From assembly GCA_948146395.1 (NCBI GenBank), contig OX411549.1, positions 39,576,767 through 39,640,766 on the forward strand: a stretch of 64,000 bases of DNA, in the 5' to 3' direction. Below the pieces are notes generated by a model. The model saw nothing but the letters and a program-made list of their open reading frames with translations. It ran no database searches and was not told where the DNA came from. Shown here in pieces: positions 11,806 through 24,000 of this stretch. This DNA comes from Fragum whitleyi. Lineage: Eukaryota > Mollusca > Bivalvia > Cardiida > Cardiidae. Positions within the stretch are counted from its first letter, which is position 1. Each line of letters opens with the position of its first letter. The translations under genes and the position numbers were made by a program.

Positions 11806-12043
11806 ATACATGGACATAAGATAGAAGAAAGCTCAGAAGAAGGGGACATAATTCATGTTATCAAATACCGCATATCACATTCGGACTTCCTACATGGATT
11901 CATCGCTTCCTTGTCGATGATAATTGTGTCTGAATTAGGAGACAAGACATTTTTTATAGCAGCTATCATGGCAATGAGACATTCACGACTGGTTGTTTTG
12001 GCTGGTGCTCTTGGAGCCTTAGTTGCTATGACTATATTATCTG
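11806..12043 (+). CDS. TMEM165: TMEM165 exon A (first motif)
   Basis: The acceptor is TTGCAG before 11806 and the donor is CTG|GTAAGT after 12043. It encodes 79 codons plus one base, from IHGHKIEE to VAMTILS. It carries a short acidic luminal stretch, then the first transmembrane block with the ELGDKT cation motif. The last 80 bases have a near-identical copy downstream at about 12630-12708. Confidence 0.93.
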
Positions 12044-15000
12044 GTAAGTCTACGCATATATATATAATACATACTTAGTGTTTTGTATGAGAAAAAATAT
12101 CTACGAGGCTGGGAGAATTGATCATTGTCGAGGCTTATCAATTCTCACAACCGAGTTAGATATTTTTTTCATACAGTACATTAATTATGTATTATATTTA
12201 TCTTATAACCTCTATTTGTCTTGTTTTCATCGATGTTTCTAACTGAAATGCAAGTTTCTAAAAAAAAATGAATTATATCAGTGTTCTAAAAATAACTATG
12301 TGATATCATAAAAAATATCATTTGGGATGTTATCACACGGATATTTGTATAGTTATAAGATAAAATTCTTTCTCGTGCAATGAAGCCTGTATTGATCTGA
12401 TATCACCTGTCTGATAACATAACATGATATCAGACAGTCTTTTTAAGAAACAATTTGCATACAAATTCACCTGAATTTACCTGATTATTAAGGTTTACTA
12501 TAATAAAGCGCTGAAAATGACTGCATGATAGATAGAATAACATGTAAGTTGCTTAAGATATCAATGTTATCTGATCTTGGACGCGAGAAATTATCATGAC
12601 TAGGCAAAACCTTGTCATGATAAATTCTATCATGGCAATGAGACATCCACGGCTGGTTGTTTTGGCTGGTGCTCTTGGAGCCTTAGTTGCTATGACTATA
12701 TTATCTGGTTAGTACACACATAATTTTTTTTTCATGCAATGAAGCCTGTAATGCCCGGAATCACCTTTCTGATAACATAACATGATATGAGACATTTATA
12801 AGATATCTTTAGAAACAATTTGCATTCATTTTAACCTGAATCTCCTTTATTCTTAAGGTACTATTATAATTAAGCCATGAAAATGACTGCATGATAAATA
12901 GAATAACATGTAAGGTGCTTTTAGTATCAATAATATCTGATCTTGACTGCGAGAAATTATCATGACAACCCCTACGAAACTGCCTTATATGTCACATATA
13001 TGTTTAGATCTATGTCCCATATTAGCCGCATATAAGTAACATAGTTGTTTGCCATATATGTGGCATATATGTCACAGATTAGGATTTTAAATGCAAATGA
13101 GATCTATGTCCCATATAAATGGCATATATGGCTAAAATGCCATATAAGCCACATATATGTGGTTTATATGCCACTTATATGGATGGGGAAAAATAACTTA
13201 TATGGGCCATATACGTCACTTATATGTCCCATATATGCCACTTATATGGGACATATATGCCATTTATATGGGACATATATGTCCCATATATGTCAAAAGT
13301 AGGTCAGTACTAGAATGCATTTATGTACACTTTATTCGGAAGAAATTATTTTCTTTGTCTCAAAAACTGTGTACAATATTTTCAAATTCTAAACTAACTT
13401 TTGAATAATACTTGCTTTGCAAATTAAAGGAGAGGTTATGTAAAAGTATTATAATATAACTTGGCAATGAAAAGAACTAGCCTTTAAGCCTAGCATTTTT
13501 CTACTTTGGGCAATTAATGAATTTGAGGCAAAAATAGGACTTTCTTTTCACTACATTCAAAGTAACAATTATTATTTCATATATATGCTTCCATTCATTA
13601 TGCTGAGCATGTGTTACAGAATCACAATTAAAAAAAGTTTTCTTTTAACATCCAAAGATTTCTTGTCCATTACTTCTATATTTCTGAAATATTGAATTAA
13701 GTGTGATTTGTGCACCTAATATTTCATGTGAAAATATCTATTACATATGAAAGAATTAGAAAAGAGAAATATTAATAAGTTTTTACCTTAATTGCATTAT
13801 TTATACATCCATATTATCCAAACACAGTAAACACATCAGATTTTTTCAAAACTACCACTAAACTGAATAAATGAATAAGACCTTGTTTCATTGGCTTAAA
13901 CTGAGATTACAAGAAGAGGTTTCATTGGTCCGATGTGTCAGCTGACTATGTGGCTTAGCAGCTATCCATATAAATGACATAGATGTTCTCCATTCATTTG
14001 ACTCCCCAAGAAGGCTTATATGTCAGTTATATGGGACTTGTAAAGAGATCGCTACCTTAACTAATTCCAGACATATAACTGGCTTATACATAGATCTCAC
14101 ATAGTTGCATTTCAGTTCAACATATAAGTGGCTTATATGTCAGTTATATGCCCCATATAACTGACATATAACTGACATATAAGTGGCATATAAGTCTGTC
14201 TAAGTCAGTTTGGTAAGGGAAGGCAAAGCCTCGTCATGATAATTTTGCCTTGTCATGATAATTTCTCCCAACCTCGACCAGATAACATCGATATTTCAAG
14301 ACACTAACATGTTATTCCCTTATTATCACTGATGGCGATCCATATTTCTTAAGCCTGAGATGAAACTGATGCTAACATAGGGGTGCAGATCTACAAGTTC
14401 ATATCAAAATTTTATCTTATGACTTTTGACCTTGTAACCTAGATACTACATGTAGCTTTGACTAGTTTTGAACGATAAAAATTGGAAGAAAAATGTGACT
14501 AAACAACAATTATATCTGATCTTGGCTGCAAGAAATTATCATGACTAGGCAAAGCCTTGTCATGATAAATTCTTCCAACCTCAACCAGATACCATTAATA
14601 TTTTAAGACGCTAACATGTTATTTTCTATTTATAGTATGACCTATGTCACAGTTGTGAAATAATGCCATTGAATATTTCTGATATAACAAAGGTGTCTTG
14701 TGTTGTTTACACATTGATTCAAATGCTTCAAATATCCATTTTAAGTTATATACTTACAATGCTTATTTATATAGGCATTTAGTTGAAATTTGGCACACTT
14801 GTGCGCTATCAAAAGAGCAACCTTTACTATCAAGGAGTATAACTCTAGGATGCACAAATTATGCTCCCCCTTTTTACTTAGATTCTTATTCACAATCCAG
14901 CAAACAACAGCCTAGCAAAAGCACCCGTAGGCAGTCCTTTTTAATATGCCTGTCATAAGACAGACCATATTATATGATTACCTCTGATGTTCAGGTGGGC

Positions 15001-18000
15001 AGGCAGCGTTCACTTATTTGACCATAGCATAACTTTGTGACTTGAAACTTGGCAGTCATGTTCCTCTCATTATTAGAGAGTGCACAAGAATGTACTGTTA
15101 CTTTACCTAGGGTCTTTTTTTTTAAGAAAATCCCTTACGTTGTTTTTCACACTTGGAGATCCAGCAGTGAAACAGGCGTATCTTGTGACAATTTGCCACC
15201 TTGTTGAGTGATAAATAGAGGATAATTGTTTGTTTCTGTGTAAGATTGATTTATATTCATTGAGTGAACAACAAAAGCTATATTTTCACAAAATGAAATA
15301 TTAATCGATCTTACTCAGAAAAACAAACGATTATTTTATTTCTTTATTGCAAAATTGAGACAAAAAGTGAAAAATCTAGGATATATTTTCATAAAGCGTG
15401 TCATTTTGCATGTGATTGCTATGCAATGTTCATTGTGACGTCACTTATTTCGCCCCACATAGATGACATCCGTTAGGATAAAATGCACAAAAGCAGGGTA
15501 TAATTCTTTGATAATTTCACTGCATTTGCGTTGAGATTATCAAGTGATAATCTACCGTTATTTCTCAATAAACCACCGAAAAGCATTAAAGAAATGCATT
15601 TCTCCTTTATATATTGCTTTTTATGCCCCCGATAGGGAGGCATCATAAATTTGACTTGTCCGTCCGTCCGTCTGTCCGTCTGTCCGTCTGTCCGTCCGTC
15701 CGTCCGTCCGTCAGTCATTCCGTCCAAAAACTTTAACATTGGCCATAACTTCTAAATCAAAGCGGTGTCGGGGGCATTGTCATCTTACAGTGACAGCTCT
15801 TGTTCAAAATGAGTTTATAAGGTAACATGTGGATTTCAAAATCACATCTTGTTTATCTTGCAGCTGTATTGGGGTTTGCCACAACTATAATACCAAGACA
15901 AGTCACTCATTATGTCTCTGCATTACTATTTGCTGTTTTTGGATTAAAAATGCTCAAAGATGGTAAGTCCAGTTCTAGATACAAAAAACAATTCTAACAA
16001 TGTCCTGTGGCCTGAGGCCTGAAAATTTTAGGGAGGACTTGTGATTCCTTCAGGCAGGTACAACTTCGTTTCTAAACCTTGCTGATGTAAATACATTGTA
16101 TATTAACTTTCTGGTTCCCATGTGCAAATTTTCATTGCTTAATTTAGAGGAAAACATTTCAGAAAAAGAATTCTTTTTATTACAACAAATTCTTCTTGTC
16201 CCACACTGATTACCTTAAAATAGTGTGCTTTTCTTTATAACTAATAATCAAAACTTAATTTTGATACATGGCTTAGGAATTGATGCAGTTCCTCAGGAGG
16301 CTGTTGTTTCTAGGTAGGACTTGAGAAGATAAGAAGCGGTTTATGGTGTGGTTAAAATAAAAACTTATTGTCAATCCCTGAGATAGGAGGTAGTGATACA
16401 AAGGGCTTGGACTAACTGTGACCGACCCTTAAGGCTAGTGTTTTAGGAGGAGATGTCTGCATTTGAAGATTTTTTAAAAATGGGCTTTTCTAGTGTCTAC
16501 TGGTTGACAAGTACATTTTTCAAAGAAGTTTGTCTTGGGACAAGTAAATACAAGTAAAAACAAAATCAAAGGAACACAAATAGGACAAAAGGATGTCAGA
16601 CTGTTAGTCTACATGTCCTGGTTTCAATCCATGGCCCCAGAAGATAATCTTTGTGATATTTGTTTTACATCATGCATGGATCATAATAAACTTAACCCTT
16701 TCCTGTTTTACAAAATTTTTGACCTGTCCAAATTCAAAGGTTTTGCAGACGAAAATTTAAAGTGGATTTAATTTGAAAAATAACCATCCAGTAGGGTAGA
16801 AAATAGTGTGGAAAAAGAAGAAATAGCTTGTCAGAAGCAATTTCTTCTTTTTTTCCACAATGTTTTCTCAATCATAAAATCACAGGCACGTAAAAAGCAG
16901 GGATTAAACAGCAAAGGGTTAAGTGGTATGAGCAGTGTGAGGCTTTGGTGATGTAGTAATTCTGGTTTGAAAATACCATGAATCAATGGATGCTCCAGTT
17001 GTTTAGATATGCCTGAAATAATGTTTAAACCATCAACTAACTCTTCTTATGCTGTGAGTGACATATGTATTTACACAAAGCTTTGGCAGACAGTGTTGAC
17101 ACTTACATCAGCCTGCACAGAAATGCAGTATGATCTTAGCCTGCACTTATTGCTTTCTACCTCAGCCAAACTATATAGTCTAGTCCCTAATATTGGTGAT
17201 TTGTATGAAACAAACTCTAAATTCAGCAGGATTAATTTGAGCCTGCGCTTGACATTTCCAACAATTTCACATGTGTGTGACTGACAGATATTGAGAGGTT
17301 CGACAAACACACTGCATTTCAAACATTGTCCGATTATGGTCAGAGACATGAGTTACTACAGTGTGTAGTGATGGCTCTGATCAGACTATGCACATGCACA
17401 GGCTGGTCTTAGTTTTCACGTCGCACACATGTGAAATCGTTGGAAATGTCACACATGTGAAATTGTTGGAAATGTCACATACACATATGAAATTGTTGGA
17501 AATGTCCCACATATGTGAAAATGTTGGAAATGTCACACAAAGGCTCATTTCTCTTTCTATCCATGTTAGGTTGGAGTATGTCACCTGATGAGGCTCAAGA
17601 AGAATACGAGGAAGTTCAAGCAGAATTAAGGAAAAAAGAGGCAGAGGTAACATTGTTTTACGTTCGTGACCCGTCACGTGTAAAAAGGGACCGTCTCAGA
17701 TCAGAACTTTGTAAAATGAATATTTGTAAAACAGATTAGGTTCAGCATAGGTCAACCAGAGGTCACATTTCAAAAATTCTTTCACTGGAAGGTAGGCTGT
17801 TCATCCTAGATTCAGAAAACAAGCAGATTGGGAAAAGTTTTGAACCTAGTCAGTCTGCGCAGTCTGCATGTGTGACATTTCCAACAAATAAAAATTTGTA
17901 CCAAGCACAAACATTGAGCATCCTAGACAACAATACAATACATTAAGAATATTGACTGACCACACAGTAAAAAAATTTGGACCTTAACCCTTTCCTGTTT

Positions 18001-21000
18001 TACAAAATTTTGGACCTGTCCAAATTCAAATGTTTTGCAGACGAAAATTTAAAGTGGATTATTTTTGAAAAATAACCATTCTATAGGGTAGAAAATAGTG
18101 TTTAAAAAGAAGAAATTGCTTGTCAGAAGCAATTTCTTTTTTTATGCCCCCGTATCGAGAGATCGGGGGCATATTGTTTTACTCATGTCTGTCTGTCTGT
18201 CTGTCCGTCCGTCTGTCCGTCCGTCCGTCCGAAAACTTAACCTTGCCAATATCTTCAAGCCTATTCAAGATATAAAGCTAATATTTGGCATGATGATAGA
18301 TCTCAATGATCCGCATCCGCTGGTACCAAAGTCAAGGTCATGTGACAAGGTCAAGGTCATCTGTCAAGGTCAAACTTTGAAAAAAATGCCGTAACGGGGG
18401 CATTCGTGTTTCACAAACACATCTTGTTTTTCACATTGTTTTTCCAATCATAAAATCACAGGCACGTAAAAGGCAGGGATTAAACAGCACAGGGTTAAAG
18501 GGCACATATGAAGAGCCCTGTGACAGGCAAGGCTCTGTTCTGGGCATATCGTTGGCTCAGCATGAAACGGTTGTAACTGCCTATATATTCATAGTCACAT
18601 ACAAGGGATTCACCCTGAGCCATTGATACATGAAATTGTTACACAGACTCAAATTTTTGCAAACACATCATGCAATGACTGCACTTCAATATGGGCATAG
18701 CTTCAGTTGTTGGTGATAAATTGCGTTCTGACAATTCCTGTTATGCTTATTGGTTATTATACTTCTTTTCTTTTCAGTTATATTATATTTTATTCATTTC
18801 AATTTCAGAGAATGACCTCCACCCAAGATATAGAGACCGGCATAATCAAAACTCCAAGACGTAATTTTCTGTATACTATATTTAGTGCTGTGTTCTTAGA
18901 AGCGTTTATTTTAACTTTCCTTGCGGAGTGGGGAGACAGGTCTCAAATAGCAACAATAATTTTAGCAGCTAGAGAGGTGAGTGATTAGAGGTACAGATAA
19001 GAGGGGGAAAAAGCAAGTGTAACAATGTTATTTCTTGTTGAATCTCTATGTTATGGGTACTCATTGGAATCGTTTTGACGGGACGATTCAAATGAGTACC
19101 GACAACATATGGGTTGTGCTTTTATTATAAAATTACTTTGATCTAAAATCTATAAGATAATAAAGGATTACCCTTTTCCTAATTTATTTACATTTTAAAC
19201 AAAAAGTGTTTTTTCGTATATTTATCTTTGCCACCATAGCACATGCTCATATGAGTGGCGCATGGCATGACGAAACTACTGCTGAGATTTGCCATGGTTA
19301 TGTAGTGTGCTCGATATTACGCACCGTCTCATGGCACCTGGGTCTAACATATCATCTGAAAGACGATTAGTTTGTTAGTGTGTCAGCCCTGGAATCAAAC
19401 CCACACTATAACCCTTCAATGGTTTTGAAGGCCGGTGCTCTACCGATTGAGCTAATCAGGCTGACTTCAAAAAAAAGGGACATTTCAACCAGTCTGGCTG
19501 AAATTCTTTGCTCCAAAAGCAACTAGAAAGCAGAGAGTATAGGCTAGGATCAGCCTGCATGTCTGCAGATGCTTTGTGTAAAAGAGGTTTAAAGCGATGA
19601 ACACCATGGGAAGGTTCATTATGATCACTTATAAGAAAGGTTCAAAAGAATTATATGATAAGGTTTTGTAGTAACACATTTTAGACTACCTCATATTATC
19701 AATTTAAGATCAGGGCCAAAGGTTATAAACTTTTCTTATCCTCAACTAAAGATTTTCTCAAATTTTAACTTGCAATTAAAATCGTAATTCTGTTGTAATA
19801 CTTATATAAATATAAGAACATTAAAGATAAAATTGATAAGTTGTTATGAATAACAACTTATTAATATATTATCTTTTATGTTAAAACATTTGTTTGAATT
19901 CTTAATATGAGAAAATTCTCAGTTTAGCACAAAAAGTTGTTTACTGTCTTGCTCAGAAAACAGATATCAGAAACTGTTCAAGCTGAAAAATAAATGCCAA
20001 AAAGGGAAAAGTGCATGTAGATTGTTACTAAAAAGGAAATTGTCTGGGAAGAGCAATTTCTCCTTTAGCCATAATGTTTTCCTCAGATGTGATATAACAG
20101 GATAATGTGAGTTTAAATGTGCAAAAATTCAAAAGAAGAAATTGTCTTTCTGAAGGAATTTCATGTTTGCCTCATTGTCTTTTTAACGACTTATTTTTCC
20201 CTGTATTGAATGAAAGGATATAATCTGGTTATCTAAGCACACTTATGTGAGCCTGTATTGACATTAATAATAGTAGATTAATACATCAATGATAATAGCC
20301 TGGGGTCATACAAAACATAAATGTCCCTGTCAAGTATACTTCTATATGGTGTCAAATTACATTGTAACCTAATAACATTGACATGTATAAGACATTACCG
20401 ACATTAATGCAGGGACTGTGAACAACACTAAAGGTAGTGGACCCGTAATAGTTCCGCAGCGTCAGGAGTAATGAACTTGAATATTATAAACTGAGGTTTC
20501 CAAATGATTTTCATTGGGAAACCTCGGTCAACATCGTTAAAGATCATGAGCTCAAAAATGTTATGGAATTAATACGGGTCTACTACCTTAAGCCTTGCCA
20601 TGCTGAACAAATACTTGGCAAAATTGCATAAGATCAAAGTGCTAAAGGCAAGATATACCTATTGGGATTTAGTATTTCTATTGAAAATGTTATTTCTGTA
20701 CTCTAATGGTTTAAAAAAGGAAAATCAGGGGGTATAGATCAAGCTCAGAATGCACATATGTGTAGCCTGATCTTTGTGCTATACCACCAGCCAAAGCAGG
20801 AATATTTTGGGTTCAGCATGACAAGGATTAAAATGGATGAAAACAGGCAAGGCTTTCTATCAGAGCTCCAGAAAAAGGGAGTCATTTTGTTTTTCAAAAA
20901 TATTGGTAATTGGTCGCTCAAAGACTATGTTGTAAGTACTCATTTGAATCATGGCTTTCAGGCGAATCCAATGAGTACCCAAAACATAGAGTTTTGACGA

Positions 21001-24000
21001 GAAATTACAGAAATAGATTATCACTATACCTTCATACCTGAAGCCCTGGTTCTAGTTAAAGAACAATTTACCTTCCATAAATAAAGGGACCATTTTGGAT
21101 ATGCAAAATGTATTGATCCTGGTCAGACTGCTCTAACTGTGCAGGTTTGTCAGGGTAATAAGGTTAGGTATCTCAAGAGATTCTCAATAAGTTGTGATCA
21201 TGCTACCAAAGTTTAGTTTTGTAAGCTCAGCTATTTTCAGAGAACCTTAGGTATTGTTATAGCCTAGGTGTTATTCTTGTCTTGGTAGTTGGGCAAGAAC
21301 TTTGACATTTTGTGTTATCTCTGATTCTAAGGTATTCATGTGAAACTTGGCTTACATATTCACTTTCAAAAGACCAATCTATACCATCAAGGGGGGTACA
21401 TCTAGATGCATTTTGTACCAATTATGCCCCTTTTGACACTATCTAGCACTCAACCCGATACAAGAATATACAATTCCAGTGATTACACTCAACATAGGAT
21501 ATAATCAATGGATGAAGCAAAATCACTTTTAGGCTTGTGTTGATTGTATCACAGTCCTCTCATTTACAGGGGCCGCCGTCATAGCGTGGTTGGTAGCGCA
21601 TTGTACTGTCAATCTAAAGGTCCTGGGATACCTGACGACCACACTCATTCTTTCCAACTATCTGTCTTTCACCTAAGGGTTGATAATCGTAGACCTATGT
21701 GTGATACCAGCTGGAGGCTAGGAAAGGATGTGGTGGATGTACTGGTGAGAGAATTACCAGGAAAGCATTGTTAGGTGCTCCAGCTGCAGCGCTATAACTT
21801 AAAACGTGTTGAAAGTGGCGTAAAACTCTATTCAATTAATCAATCTCATTTACAGGATGTATGGGGTGTTATGATAGGAGGTTTTTTGGGACATGCTCTA
21901 TGTACTGGGTTAGCTGTTATAGCAGGACGAGTTATAGCTCAAAGAATCTCGGCTAGAACAGGTTTGTCTCTGCCCTATATTTAAGATCTAACAGTAAAAC
22001 TTGTGTTAAGCGACCACTTAAGGGACCACCAAAAAGTGGTCGTTAATGGAAATGGTCGCTTAAACTTGTGTTCAGGGACCACCAAAAAGCGGTCCTTTAT
22101 GGGAATGGAAGCTTTAACTTTTGTTAAGGGACCTCCAAAAGTGGTCATTAATGGAAATGGTCGCTTAAACTTGTGTTAAGGGACCACCAAAAAGCAGTTG
22201 TTTATGGGAATGGTCGCTTAATACGAAATACCATGATAAATGTGACAGTTCATTTAGATAGCATTTATAGATTGTTGACAAACTCGCACTGAATCCTATG
22301 ATGTTCGTACTCATTAGAATCTTCTTATTGAGACGATTCTAATGGGTTCCAACAACATAAGACTCAACAATAACCAACTATTTGTTAAGAATGTCCTCTT
22401 TGTCAGAGATTTTGCTTACAGTGAAGGGACTTTTTATAGTGGTCGATTAATAAAATTGGTCGTTTAATAGATGTGGTGGCTCGAGCAATATTGACTGTAT
22501 TTCCAAAAATCCACTACACAGAAAGGCGGATTTTTGAATAATTTTCAGCATTTGTGATTAGTCTGGTTTTATAAAGACATTCAATTTATACTGGAAGCGT
22601 TATCATAATATGAAAATGCACCATATACTATCAAGCACGCTTACTCTAAATACAATGCCCCCATGCCTTATAAGGGATACACTTATAAGCTACAGTAAAA
22701 GCATGATATTCATGAAGCTTGTGAAATTACACAACTCTTTTGAATATTTTCTTCTTATCTCTAAAGTATTTTAAAAATCCTGTAACAGCATACTTGTAAC
22801 TTAAAATATTTGTGAGTTTATTAATTTGATGTTGCACAAACTTGTTTTAAAGAAGGTAAATATTTAATTTCTTTAATGCTTTTTGGTGGTTTATCGAGAA
22901 ATAATGGTAGATAACCACTTGATAATCTCACAGCAAAAGCAGTGAAAGTATCAAAAACTTATACCCTGCTTTTGTGCATTTCACCCTATAATAATAATAA
23001 TAATAACGACTTTATTTAAAGAGGATACATATTTGGTTTCCCAATCTTCCATATGGTCCTCACAAAATTGGTTTACAAAAGCATACAAATATTTACACAA
23101 TTTTATACAAGATGATCAACATGATTTACCCATTTCCCAACGATCCAGCTTTTTAACACCTAAGGAGAGGCCTTTGGAAACATCATGGAAAATGAAGAAA
23201 TGACCTGTTACAGGCACTTTTCCTTAGTCCTAAATGTTTCCTTCCCCAAAAACTTAAATGCATCATAGGCAACGTCTATAAATTCAGACCTGGGGTCTTA
23301 ATCCTTGTTATCTAGAAATGGTTCAAGGATATCTTCTAATTCAATAATCAAAAACACTGTAATAAGATAAGAATGTTGGGTTATCCTAAGTTCCTTAGCT
23401 ATACCACTGTGTTTTCAATTTCTTTGACAAAAGGAAATAACTTATGCTGTTTGAAAATATTAATATTACTTTTTACTTTAAATTTTCAAAATTAACGAAA
23501 CAATTTATAAACCAGTATTAATCATTTGTAAAATTTTGTTTTACATCAAAATTTGAATAGTATAGACTGCTGACAAGATACATAAAGACCTTTCCAATGT
23601 TTTCAGCAGTTTAGGTTCAGAATCAGGATTTAACCACAGACAACTTGAAATCAAATAATGCATACAGCTTTTGTTCACATTATACCTTTTGACAGCATCA
23701 TCACTTAAACAGATTAAACTAAGTTTTAGGGAAACACAGGTAAATAAATCAGAGTTAACAAAATACTTTTATGTCATATTCTTTTGTGTCCAGTTGCTTG
23801 TGTAGATTTATTTTCTGTAGGGTCAAATTGCACTTAGAAAGTGGAAGTTTTCATAAAAATGACATTTGGCAATAAATCAACATGACATATATGAAACAGA
23901 CATAGAAATTGAGAAGAAGAAGAATGCTGAAAGTTGAAAATTGTACAGTGTGTACCTCTAATTATCAACAGCATTATTTCTCTTTCTTCTGATAAGATTA

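Larger units (their letters stand above)
12374..14600. repeat. Local intron duplications in TMEM165
   Basis: A segment running GCAATGAAGCCTGT ... GAGAAATTATCATGAC is present at 12374-12600 and again at 12733-12966. A shorter third copy of its end (AAATTATCATGACTAGG) lies at about 14530. The second copy is interrupted by the TIR element at 12969. Confidence 0.75.

Noticed and set aside
13045..13408. Frames rich in Tyr, Met and His (for example YVAYMSQIRI, GHICHLYGTYM)
   Set aside because: Produced by the CATATA word repeats of element K read in any frame.
17009..17677. Overlapping open frames around TMEM165 exon C on both strands
   Set aside because: Low-complexity frames across the CACATGTG repeat; only the 77-base exon has homology.
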